From Pyrinomonadaceae bacterium (lineage in GTDB: Bacteria; Acidobacteriota; Blastocatellia; Pyrinomonadales; Pyrinomonadaceae): DNA of 5,179 nt. Both the position numbers and the translations under genes were made by a program. Where the stretch lies: contig JACCTF010001043.1 of NCBI GenBank assembly GCA_013812565.1, positions 1 through 5,179 on the forward strand, written 5' to 3'. Below, in pieces: positions 1-5,179 of this stretch; position 1 is the stretch's first letter; every line of letters starts with the position of its first letter. A model generated the notes under the pieces. That model did no database searches and was not told the origin of the DNA. It saw only the letters and a program-made list of their open reading frames with translations.

Positions 1-706
1 CCGCTGACCATCCCACCCCGAGGAAGACGAACGACAGCGGAAACATCGCCGCCTTCGCCAAGTACCCCAGACCGAGCACCAAACCTAACAGCGCGAAAGT
101 CCGCGATCCCGCCAGCTCTCGCTCACGACGGATGCGCACGACAAGGCCGGCGGCCAGGTACACACACGCCGCCACGCACATGTCCGGCGTTACATACCGC
201 AGCGTGATCAACTCCAGCGACGACCAGACGAACAACGCATAGCCCACCACTACCCACGCCCACCCCGGCAAGCCCGTCCACCCGCCGCCGGCTGCCCGAG
301 ACTGTTGATACCGGATCATCTCGCGCAGGAAGAAGGCGAAGGAGCCGAGCGCCGCTACATAGACCAACAGGTTGACCAGATGCGCGGCGGCGAACTCCCA
401 GTACGAGGAGGGACGCAAGAAGAACAGCGCCGCGCCCAACAGCCAGGAATACAGCGGGCTCCAGTAGCCGTTGACGGCCATCCGCCAATCGCCGCGCCAG
501 TACGCCTCACCCATGTCCAGATAGGAGATGCCGTCGCCATCCATGTTATGGCGGCTGGCCCAGGCATGAAGCAGGCCGAGCATAAGGGCGATCACCCAGC
601 ACACCACCTCTAGCCGCCGCAGGCGGCGAGTTTCGATTGTCCCTCCGGCGGAGATGGGCGCCCTTCGCTCGCCGGTTTCTTCAATCATCTCCAGAGTGTT
701 GATCAT
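1..706 (-). CDS. GT-C fold membrane glycosyltransferase (GT39/PMT/ArnT-like), 3' end beyond the window
   Basis: The frame read from the ATG at 706-704 stays open for 235 codons to the left edge, so the C-terminus is missing. The product begins MINTLEMIEE, has an Arg-rich stretch before the first membrane helix (about residues 34-50), and then alternates hydrophobic segments near 82-97, 103-127, 147-166, 174-191 and 203-233. The first loop carries Asp56 and Asp58 (HNMDGDGISYLDMGEAYW) followed by YWSPLYSWLLG. An acidic pair after helix 1 and a following Pro-containing segment are typical of GT-C enzymes, which use polyprenyl-phosphate sugars on the outer face of the inner membrane. The amphipathic, Trp/Tyr-rich pattern fits a real membrane protein and not a shadow frame. 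AAAGGG (716-711) lies four bases before the ATG as ribosome binding site. The gene follows four glycan genes on the same strand. GT-C membership is inferred from topology and the loop motif; the donor, acceptor and exact family are unknown. Another polytopic membrane protein of the cluster is possible but less likely. Confidence 0.8.
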   Translation of the reverse strand, partial: MINTLEMIEETGERRAPISAGGTIETRRLRRLEVVCWVIALMLGLLHAWASRHNMDGDGISYLDMGEAYWRGDWRMAVNGYWSPLYSWLLGAALFFLRPSSYWEFAAAHLVNLLVYVAALGSFAFFLREMIRYQQSRAAGGGWTGLPGWAWVVVGYALFVWSSLELITLRYVTPDMCVAACVYLAAGLVVRIRRERELAGSRTFALLGLVLGLGYLAKAAMFPLSFVFLGVGWSA

Positions 707-730
707 GCCGCCCTTTTACCGACGCGGAAC

Positions 731-746
731 CTGAACGTTAGTTCAG
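731..746 (-). repeat. Perfect 6-bp inverted repeat in the leader of the GT-C gene
   Basis: CTGAAC and GTTCAG are exact reverse complements separated by four bases, ending 24 bases upstream of the ATG at 706. In RNA it would form a small six-pair hairpin with a four-base loop; in DNA it could be an operator half-site pair. It has no U-run after it on the minus strand, so it does not look like an intrinsic terminator. Sequence symmetry is seen directly; any role is inferred. Confidence 0.45.
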
Positions 747-760
747 TTGACTTGAGTTGA
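741..760. repeat. Direct repeat with 10-base period (proximal pair)
   Basis: On the plus strand GTTCAGTTGA is followed at once by CTTGAGTTGA; eight of ten positions match, with AGTTGA exact at 745-750 and 755-760. On the coding (minus) strand this reads TCAACT-N4-TCAACT. Spacing of one helical turn places both copies on the same DNA face, as in sites bound by tandem OmpR/PhoB-type response regulators. The first copy overlaps the inverted repeat at 731-746. A regulatory role is a guess from spacing only. Confidence 0.35.
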
Positions 761-804
761 TCTCGGTAAGTTGCACAGATAGATGCCGGGAGCGGACGTA
801 AGCA

Positions 805-824
805 GATGTGAGCGTTTGTGAACG
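805..824. repeat. Direct repeat with 10-base period (distal pair)
   Basis: TGTGAGCG (807-814) and TGTGAACG (817-824) match at seven of eight positions and are exactly 10 bases apart. They sit in the gap between the GT2 stop (852) and the GT-C start (706), upstream of the GT-C gene. The arrangement is direct, not inverted, so it is not a CRP/FNR-type palindrome. It could be a tandem binding site for an activator of the GT-C gene, but no convincing -35/-10 pair is visible nearby. Confidence 0.3.
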
Positions 825-851
825 GGGGGTATAAGATGAACGATTGAGAAT

Positions 852-1838
852 CTACGGCCAAGCGTTCTCTTTCGGGTCGACCAAGTTGCCTTCCGGCGCA
901 GCCCCTTGACGCTTGACGGAGATTGAGCGGGCCCCATCAACAAGTCCCCGCTGCCGCGCCCCGACAACCCGAAGTCTCATCCAGGAAGGGGCAGAGGCAA
1001 AGGACAACAGATCGAGCATCAGCTCTACAAGGGCGTACCACAGCAACCACATGATGCTTGTGAGCGTCATCGATTCAGACAATTGATTTCGCGCTACGCC
1101 GTAACTGCTCTCGTAGATCTGGGCGGCACCTTCGACGCGGGAAGTCATCGTTCGATGATGTTTAAGATGCAAATCGCCGCATAGAACAAGCCGCCATCTC
1201 TTCCCCACTCTCATCGAGAAATTAGCGTCTTCTGCCCCGAAGGTCGGCAGCCCTTCATCGAACCACATACCGGCAATTGCCTCCCGGCGGTAGAGCATAC
1301 AAAACCCGCCCAACCAAGAAACATCCAGACAGCCGCTGAATGCCGGCTGAATGCCGACGGGCACCACTAAACCGCATTTCCCCAAAACGCCGGGTCGGAG
1401 GCTCGGGTAGAAACCCAAAGCCCTGCGCACTTTGTGCTTCAACCGTACGGGAGACCCGTAGCCGATCACGTCGTAACCCGTCACACCGCCCACATCTTTC
1501 ATACCGCTTTGCTGAAACAGTTCGATGGTTTGGGCGATAAAATCTTTATCGAAGGTCACGTCATCATCGAAGAAACAGATCACCTCTCCCCGGGCTTCTC
1601 TGAGGCCGACGTTCCGCTGCCGAGTCAACCCTTTCCGGGATTGAATTATTCGCAAATTCACACAATCACCAACCCGGCTGACAAAGCTCTCAACCCTGTT
1701 TCTAACGGACGCGTCTTCGCCGCTGCCGTCAACAATCAGAATCTCGCTGTCCCGATGCGTTTGAACAATCAAACATTCGAGCAGGTCTTCTAAGGCGTCA
1801 GCCCGGCGGTAGGTACAGATAATTATCGAGACGAACAT
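852..1838 (-). CDS. Family 2 (GT-A fold) glycosyltransferase
   Basis: A 328-residue protein of the usual size for GT2 enzymes, which transfer a sugar from a nucleotide-sugar donor on the cytoplasmic side of the membrane. The first strand MFVSIIICTYRRADAL is the classic GT2 opening. IVDGSGED (35-42) is the nucleotide-binding Asp region, in a variant form of the common VDDGSxD. GLTRQRNVGLREARGE (70-85) precedes CFFDDDV (88-94), the metal-binding DxD motif. WLGGFCMLYRREA (175-187) and GAEDANFSMR (201-210) form the acceptor side, with Glu203/Asp204 as candidate catalytic base. A hydrophobic stretch at about 260-283 probably attaches it to the membrane. The ATG at 1838 is nine bases after the GT4 stop, with AAGGTG just before it, suggesting coupled translation. 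GC content is lower than in the neighbouring genes. Family call is firm; substrate unknown. Confidence 0.93.
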   Translation of the reverse strand: MFVSIIICTYRRADALEDLLECLIVQTHRDSEILIVDGSGEDASVRNRVESFVSRVGDCVNLRIIQSRKGLTRQRNVGLREARGEVICFFDDDVTFDKDFIAQTIELFQQSGMKDVGGVTGYDVIGYGSPVRLKHKVRRALGFYPSLRPGVLGKCGLVVPVGIQPAFSGCLDVSWLGGFCMLYRREAIAGMWFDEGLPTFGAEDANFSMRVGKRWRLVLCGDLHLKHHRTMTSRVEGAAQIYESSYGVARNQLSESMTLTSIMWLLWYALVELMLDLLSFASAPSWMRLRVVGARQRGLVDGARSISVKRQGAAPEGNLVDPKENAWP

Positions 1839-1840
1839 GG

Positions 1841-1846
1841 CACCTT
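1841..1846 (-). promoter_or_regulatory. Ribosome binding site of the GT2 gene
   Basis: AAGGTG on the minus strand begins two bases after the TAA stop of the preceding glycosyltransferase (1850-1848) and ends two bases before the ATG at 1838. The stop, binding site and start all fall within 15 bases, which favours re-initiation by ribosomes finishing the upstream gene and supports the ATG at 1838 as the true start. Confidence 0.55.
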
Positions 1847-1847
1847 G

Positions 1848-3014
1848 TTAACCGGCTGATTTCCGCCGAAAGTCGCCGATGCACCTTCGGTAGAAAACCT
1901 CGTTCTGTTCAAGTAAGTTTTGCGTGGAGAAATTCTTCCTGACCCGCTCACGCCCCGCCTCGCTTAACCGCCGCGCTAAGTGGTCATCGGTCAACACACG
2001 GATGATAGCCTCGGCGATTTCACACGGTTGATCCGGATCTATCAGCAGACCGTCACGCTCGTCCTCGATTAACTCGGGACCGCTACCGCGTCGGCTATAT
2101 ATGGTCGGGCAGCCGCAGGCCATCGCTTCCAGCGGCGCAAGGGCGAAAGCCTCGGCGTAAGATGGAAATACGGCCAAGCGCGCGCCCCGTAACGCTTCAA
2201 AGAGTTTCGCTCGGTCAACATGGCCGTGAAAACGCATGCTTTCCCGCGCCCGGCCGTTATGCTGCGAAAGGAGAAAAGACTGCATCGATCCTCCGTCGTC
2301 GGTGCGCCCGTCTTTACCGAAGACGTGCAACTCGGCTTCATCGCAGGCCTCTATGACGCGGGGCCACGCCTTGACAAGCGGAACGATCCCCTTCTTCGCT
2401 GTTAAGGTTCCGGTGAAGACCACATGCTTTCTCGACTCGGCAGCGACGCTTCCGCCGTTGTAAAACTCGACAGGATTGTATAGAACGGCGTCGGGACCCG
2501 TGCGCAAGTCAAACAGTTGCTGCGTCTTGTCGGCCGTGTAACGACTGACCGAACACCAGAAATCTGCTCGTCGCAGCGATGCCCGCTCGAGCCGGAATGC
2601 CGTGCGTCTGACGGGTCGTCCGAGTTCGGCCGCGAAGTAACTCATGGAACCGTGTAGGCGAACAACAATCGGCACTGGGAGCTTCGGCCAACCCGCGGCC
2701 CACCCTTCCCAATCCGGGACTTCAACCAAATCTATTTCCCCATCACGACTCCAGCGTGCCACCATTCGAAAAAGTTGGCGGCGGGCCGTCACCCAGCCGA
2801 GGCGGTGGGCGGACCGTCGCAAACGCCGGACGCGAACGCCGCCATCCTCTTCATAATCAGGGGCCGGGTAGCTCGCCGGATACATGCCCGCCACCCGTAC
2901 TTCGTGCCCCGCCTGCACCAGGGCGCGGGCGAGCACTTGGGTCATGGTGCCGATGCCGCCGTGCGGCCCCGGCGGGTACTCGTTGCACAGAAAGCAGACG
3001 CGCAGCAAATTCAA
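1848..3014 (-). CDS. Family 4 (GT-B fold) glycosyltransferase
   Basis: A 388-residue retaining glycosyltransferase of normal GT4 length, expected to act at the cytoplasmic face on a lipid-linked glycan. The N-terminal domain opens with MNLLRVCFLCNEYPP and the acceptor-side glycine loop HGGIGT (18-23); RLHGS lies at 119-123. The C-terminal domain begins near FTGTLTAKKGI (200-210), where Lys207/Lys208 sit where the donor phosphates are usually bound. Glu288 and Glu296 (EAFALAPLE) form the family's E-x7-E motif, followed by the usual EAMACGCP and a GLLIDP segment. The start is TTG at 3014: the frame is closed by a TGA at 3038-3036 and holds no ATG or GTG before it, while GGAG at 3029-3026 lies 11 bases upstream. 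TTG overlaps the upstream stop as TTGA, a coupling arrangement. Family is clear; sugar and linkage are not determinable. Confidence 0.94.
   Translation of the reverse strand: MNLLRVCFLCNEYPPGPHGGIGTMTQVLARALVQAGHEVRVAGMYPASYPAPDYEEDGGVRVRRLRRSAHRLGWVTARRQLFRMVARWSRDGEIDLVEVPDWEGWAAGWPKLPVPIVVRLHGSMSYFAAELGRPVRRTAFRLERASLRRADFWCSVSRYTADKTQQLFDLRTGPDAVLYNPVEFYNGGSVAAESRKHVVFTGTLTAKKGIVPLVKAWPRVIEACDEAELHVFGKDGRTDDGGSMQSFLLSQHNGRARESMRFHGHVDRAKLFEALRGARLAVFPSYAEAFALAPLEAMACGCPTIYSRRGSGPELIEDERDGLLIDPDQPCEIAEAIIRVLTDDHLARRLSEAGRERVRKNFSTQNLLEQNEVFYRRCIGDFRRKSAG
3011..3014 (-). other. Four-base stop/start overlap TTGA between two glycosyltransferase genes
   Basis: On the minus strand the bases 3014-3011 read TTGA: TTG (3014-3012) starts the GT4 gene and TGA (3013-3011) ends the GT-B gene. 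This is the non-ATG counterpart of the common ATGA overlap and implies translational coupling of the two enzymes. The reading is direct from the sequence; the functional start is supported by the lack of any ATG or GTG between the preceding in-frame stop and this codon. Confidence 0.7.
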
Positions 3015-4414
3015 CGCGCGATCGTCTCCAGCACTTCAATGATCCGTTCGCCGGACCGACCAAGCGGAGTGCTCACTTCCAACTCCACCAGCCGCCGACG
3101 ATTATCGGAATCTAGACTGGGATCCTTCAAGTAAGCGTTGACGTGCTCAACGAGTTCTTCGGGCGAGCGGGCGAAGCGGGCGGCGCCCAGTTCTACCACC
3201 GGGCGGTAATGTTCGAACTTGTAGTAATACTCCCAAAGGGGTTTGCCGAACGGCGGCGGGCTCGCCACATCGAACGCGATGTTGACGACGGGTTTGTTAT
3301 GAAGCGCGAAGTCGAGCGTCATTGTCGAAGCGAGGTTGATGTTTAGATCGGCATGGTGAGTTAAGTTCGCGAGGAACTGAAGATCATCACCGAGCGGGAT
3401 CACGCGGGTCCAGTCTCCGGGCACGGTGTGTAACCAGGTCGGCTGGGCGTAGATCAGTTCCGGGTAGTCTCTGCACACTTCCCGGTACCGGCTGCCGTTG
3501 TCCACCGGCGCCGGACGTAGCAATACCTGCGGGCGATTGTCGATACGTCCGGCGCGAACCAAATTCATCAGCGCCCTGACATGTTCCTGATCTTCCGGGC
3601 AGGTGCCGGCGTCCCCGCCCGAGTAGCAGAGCAGCGGGCGTGACGGGTCGGCGTTGATCCGTTTGAAGAACTCCACGCGGGGCCAAAGCAAACTGTCGTC
3701 CGCATAAGCATCGAACTGGGGCGTGCCGACGATATGAACTTGTTCGGGAACCACGTCCGGGTAATACCGCAACAGCTCCCCGCGCATGTGCTCGCTCCAT
3801 ACCAGGTAGTGATCGAAGGGCGCAGCGATGCGTCCTTTGCTCGTCAAATTGTCCCAGCTAAAGATAAACGTAGCTGTCGGGATGCCGAGAGACCTGGCCG
3901 CAAGTACGGGCGGGATGATGACCGGGGGCCGCTGGTGCGAACAAAAGAGCACCGACGGCTTCGTCTCTTTGAACAGCCGACGGTAGTGGTCAACTTCCGG
4001 CAGGCGGGCAACGGCCGAACAGTGCCAGTGGTCAAGCAACTGTATTCCGCGCGAAGAAGCCGCAGCGCTCCCGATGAGTCGGGCGGCGCGGCGGGCCGCC
4101 TGCGTCCGCCACGTCCCCGTCATCGGCAACCTCAGGTTGTATCGCATCGCCTGCGTATCGGCCCAGCGCATCTGCGCATAAGCTAGCGCGTTGCGCAGAG
4201 TGAACGAAAGGTACTCGTCACGCTGAGAGATGAACGGTTGCCAGTGAACTTTGCCGGCAAGCCCGTTAAGCTTGGCGCGGTAGGGTGCCAGCAACTCTTC
4301 GGGAACCACATGCAAGACCTGCACTTCCCCTTTCTCGCCCGCCCGGCTGAGGAAATCTCCCAGGAAAAAGTTGCGCACGCCCACCCCGTCGGGGACTAGC
4401 AGTAACAGATTCAT
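3011..4414 (-). CDS. GT-B fold transferase, CDP-glycerol/surface-carbohydrate-transferase-like, specificity unknown
   Basis: A 467-residue protein without transmembrane segments. It opens with a Rossmann-type strand (MNLLLLVPDGVGVRNFFLGD), has a basic, helical middle (about 65-150), then FCSHQRPP (157-164) and FIFSWDNLTSKG (183-194) at the end of the N-terminal domain. VWSEHMRGEL (205-214) and IVGTPQFD (228-235) lead into the second domain, which starts at LLCYSGGDAG (261-270). ASTMTLDFALHNKPVVNIAFD (362-382) resembles the donor-binding helix of CDP-glycerol glycerophosphotransferases and related GT-B proteins, and the C-terminal HYRPVVELG...SPEELVEHVNAYLKDP pattern fits the same group. The ATG at 4414 is preferred over an in-frame TTG at 4441 because it places the first strand directly at the N-terminus; the binding site there is weak (GAGAA at -12). 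The stop overlaps the next start by four bases. It probably transfers a sugar or polyol phosphate in glycan assembly; a UDP-sugar epimerase-like or capsule (lipid-linked) role remains possible. Confidence 0.75.
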   Translation of the reverse strand: MNLLLLVPDGVGVRNFFLGDFLSRAGEKGEVQVLHVVPEELLAPYRAKLNGLAGKVHWQPFISQRDEYLSFTLRNALAYAQMRWADTQAMRYNLRLPMTGTWRTQAARRAARLIGSAAASSRGIQLLDHWHCSAVARLPEVDHYRRLFKETKPSVLFCSHQRPPVIIPPVLAARSLGIPTATFIFSWDNLTSKGRIAAPFDHYLVWSEHMRGELLRYYPDVVPEQVHIVGTPQFDAYADDSLLWPRVEFFKRINADPSRPLLCYSGGDAGTCPEDQEHVRALMNLVRAGRIDNRPQVLLRPAPVDNGSRYREVCRDYPELIYAQPTWLHTVPGDWTRVIPLGDDLQFLANLTHHADLNINLASTMTLDFALHNKPVVNIAFDVASPPPFGKPLWEYYYKFEHYRPVVELGAARFARSPEELVEHVNAYLKDPSLDSDNRRRLVELEVSTPLGRSGERIIEVLETIAR

Positions 4415-4465
4415 TCCAGAGTTCTCACTGAATCGGATCAACCGTTTCTTGCTTCCGACGCTCTG

Positions 4466-5179
4466 CTACGACCTCTGCTTCGGCGCGGCGAGCGCTGATG
4501 CCTGTTCCTTGTCTGGCGGAAGGGAGATTTGATCGGGGCGTGTGAAAAGTTCCGGCGCGAGGGATGAGGTAAACATGCAGGTGTACATGAGACGGTCGCG
4601 CTCGCGGGCCAGCCCCCCTTTGTGATAGCCGCGCGTGTCGGCGAAGATGATTGTGCCTTTGGGTCCCGTACACTTCATCCACCGCTCAGGCGGGACGACC
4701 TCGGCCAGCTGCGCGTCATCGCTGCGCATCACGTAGCCGTCTTCGAGAAAGTAGGCAGGCTCGCGCGGCAGTTTTTTCTTAAAGTGTGTGCCCGCCGCGT
4801 AAGTGAACGGGCCTGCGCCATCGTCAACATCTGAGAGGTAAACGAATATTTTAAGGACGTGATGAAGATCGTCCCGGTCGCGGTGCCAGAATTGTGAGGC
4901 GCTGGCCTCGTCCTGCGTGGTGAAGGTGTGCCAGACATTGTAAAAACGTAGCCGGGTATACATCCCGAAGTAAGCGTTAGCGATTCGCGGTATGGGTTTC
5001 TGCAGGGCGAAGCGCACATAGACGTCGCTCGGATCAAGCGTCGGGCGCTCGCCCAGAAGCGGAAAGATAAAGGTCTTTTTTTGTTTGCCGTCGCGGTCGT
5101 CGGCTGCTGTGCGCGCAGCAGCCAATTGCTCCCGCTGCTCGTACTCCAGCCCTTCGACGGCTGCACTCAACTCGTTGTA
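4466..5179 (-). CDS. Phytanoyl-CoA dioxygenase-like (PhyH) Fe(II)/2-oxoglutarate oxygenase, 5' end beyond the window
   Basis: The frame is open from the right edge to a TAG at 4468-4466, giving 237 visible residues of a family usually about 250-300 long. A TTG at 5170 could start it, but the three codons before it (Tyr-Asn-Glu) are also open, so I treat the N-terminus as missing. Iron ligands are seen: His-x-Asp in QFWHRDRDD (His codon 4885-4883, Asp 4879-4877) and the distal His in RGYHKGG (4624-4622), followed about 6-10 residues on by Arg residues (ARERDRLMYT) that would hold 2-oxoglutarate. Between them lie VYLSDVDDGAGPFTYAAGTH, the typical PhyH core strand and turn. Such enzymes hydroxylate lipids, small molecules or sugar-linked groups using O2. 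Upstream position in a glycosyltransferase operon suggests tailoring of a glycan or lipid precursor, but this is inference. The C-terminal 30 residues are polar and of unknown role. Confidence 0.87.
   Translation of the reverse strand, partial: YNELSAAVEGLEYEQREQLAAARTAADDRDGKQKKTFIFPLLGERPTLDPSDVYVRFALQKPIPRIANAYFGMYTRLRFYNVWHTFTTQDEASASQFWHRDRDDLHHVLKIFVYLSDVDDGAGPFTYAAGTHFKKKLPREPAYFLEDGYVMRSDDAQLAEVVPPERWMKCTGPKGTIIFADTRGYHKGGLARERDRLMYTCMFTSSLAPELFTRPDQISLPPDKEQASALAAPKQRS

Noticed and set aside
123..613. Open frames of 70-121 codons on both strands (minus 123-488 and 355-567, plus 305-613)
   Set aside because: They overlap the GT-C membrane protein in other frames. Their products are Arg/Gly/Pro- or Gln-rich without domain pattern, as expected of shadow frames in GC-rich coding DNA.
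813..824. CGTT-N4-AACG inverted repeat as a terminator after the GT2 gene
   Set aside because: Only four paired bases and no T-run following on the minus strand; too weak for an intrinsic terminator.
807..824. CRP/FNR-type site at the TGTGA repeats
   Set aside because: Both TGTGA elements point the same way; a CRP or FNR site needs an inverted TCACA-type partner.
830..837. TATAAGAT as a plus-strand -10 box (and TTATAC on the minus strand)
   Set aside because: No matching -35 hexamer at 16-18 bases on either strand; the plus-strand version would only drive antisense transcription into GT2.
743..967. Minus-strand 74-codon frame spanning the GT2 end and the following gap
   Set aside because: Most of it is an alternative frame of the GT2 C-terminus; the rest runs through the repeat-bearing gap. 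No recognisable motif and low-complexity composition.
1434..1793. Plus-strand 119-codon frame antisense to the GT2 gene
   Set aside because: It is the mirror of conserved GT2 motif coding (including the DDD and VDGSG codons). No family resemblance and no ribosome binding site noted.
2756..3134. Two plus-strand 119-codon frames antisense to the GT4/GT-B junction
   Set aside because: Pro/Arg/His-rich products in overlapping frames opposite the well-supported GT4 N-terminus; typical GC-rich shadows.
3734..4186. Plus-strand 150-codon frame antisense to the GT-B gene
   Set aside because: The longest shadow, but Arg-rich with no domain pattern, and fully inside a gene whose motifs are clear on the other strand.

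Overview
The window reads as a piece of a chromosomal surface-glycan (exopolysaccharide, O-antigen-like or glycolipid) gene cluster from a bacterium of fairly high GC content. All five genes lie on the minus strand, so transcription runs from right to left. No marker gene fixes the organism. The GC-rich coding style and a GT-C protein of a kind I associate with Acidobacteriota or cyanobacterial-type soil bacteria are only a weak hint, and I do not assign a phylum.

In transcription order, the right edge (4466 to beyond 5179) holds a phytanoyl-CoA-dioxygenase-like (PhyH) Fe(II)/2-oxoglutarate oxygenase whose start lies outside the window. After 51 bases comes a 467-residue GT-B-fold protein (3011-4414) related in style to CDP-glycerol/surface-carbohydrate transferases. 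It overlaps by four bases (TTGA) a family 4 glycosyltransferase (1848-3014) that starts with TTG. Nine bases later comes a family 2 glycosyltransferase (852-1838). These three glycosyltransferase genes look translationally coupled and probably share one transcript with the oxygenase.

A 145-base gap (707-851) follows. It contains two separate pairs of direct repeats with a 10-base period and a small perfect hairpin. Next comes a gene that runs off the left edge (706 to before 1): a multi-spanning membrane protein that looks like a GT-C glycosyltransferase (GT39/PMT/ArnT-like). It has no stop inside the window, so a simple ORF search misses it; I found it by reading the frame back from the ATG at 706.

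A plausible working model is that the cytoplasmic GT2, GT4 and GT-B enzymes build a glycan on a lipid carrier, the GT-C protein adds a sugar from a polyprenyl-phosphate donor on the periplasmic side, and the PhyH enzyme hydroxylates a sugar, lipid or other building block. Donor and acceptor specificities cannot be read from the sequence. I see no CRISPR array, RNA gene, insertion sequence, phage gene or defence system here. The points most worth checking are the overlooked GT-C gene, the repeats in its leader, the lower GC of the GT2 gene, and the unassigned GT-B enzyme next to an oxygenase.
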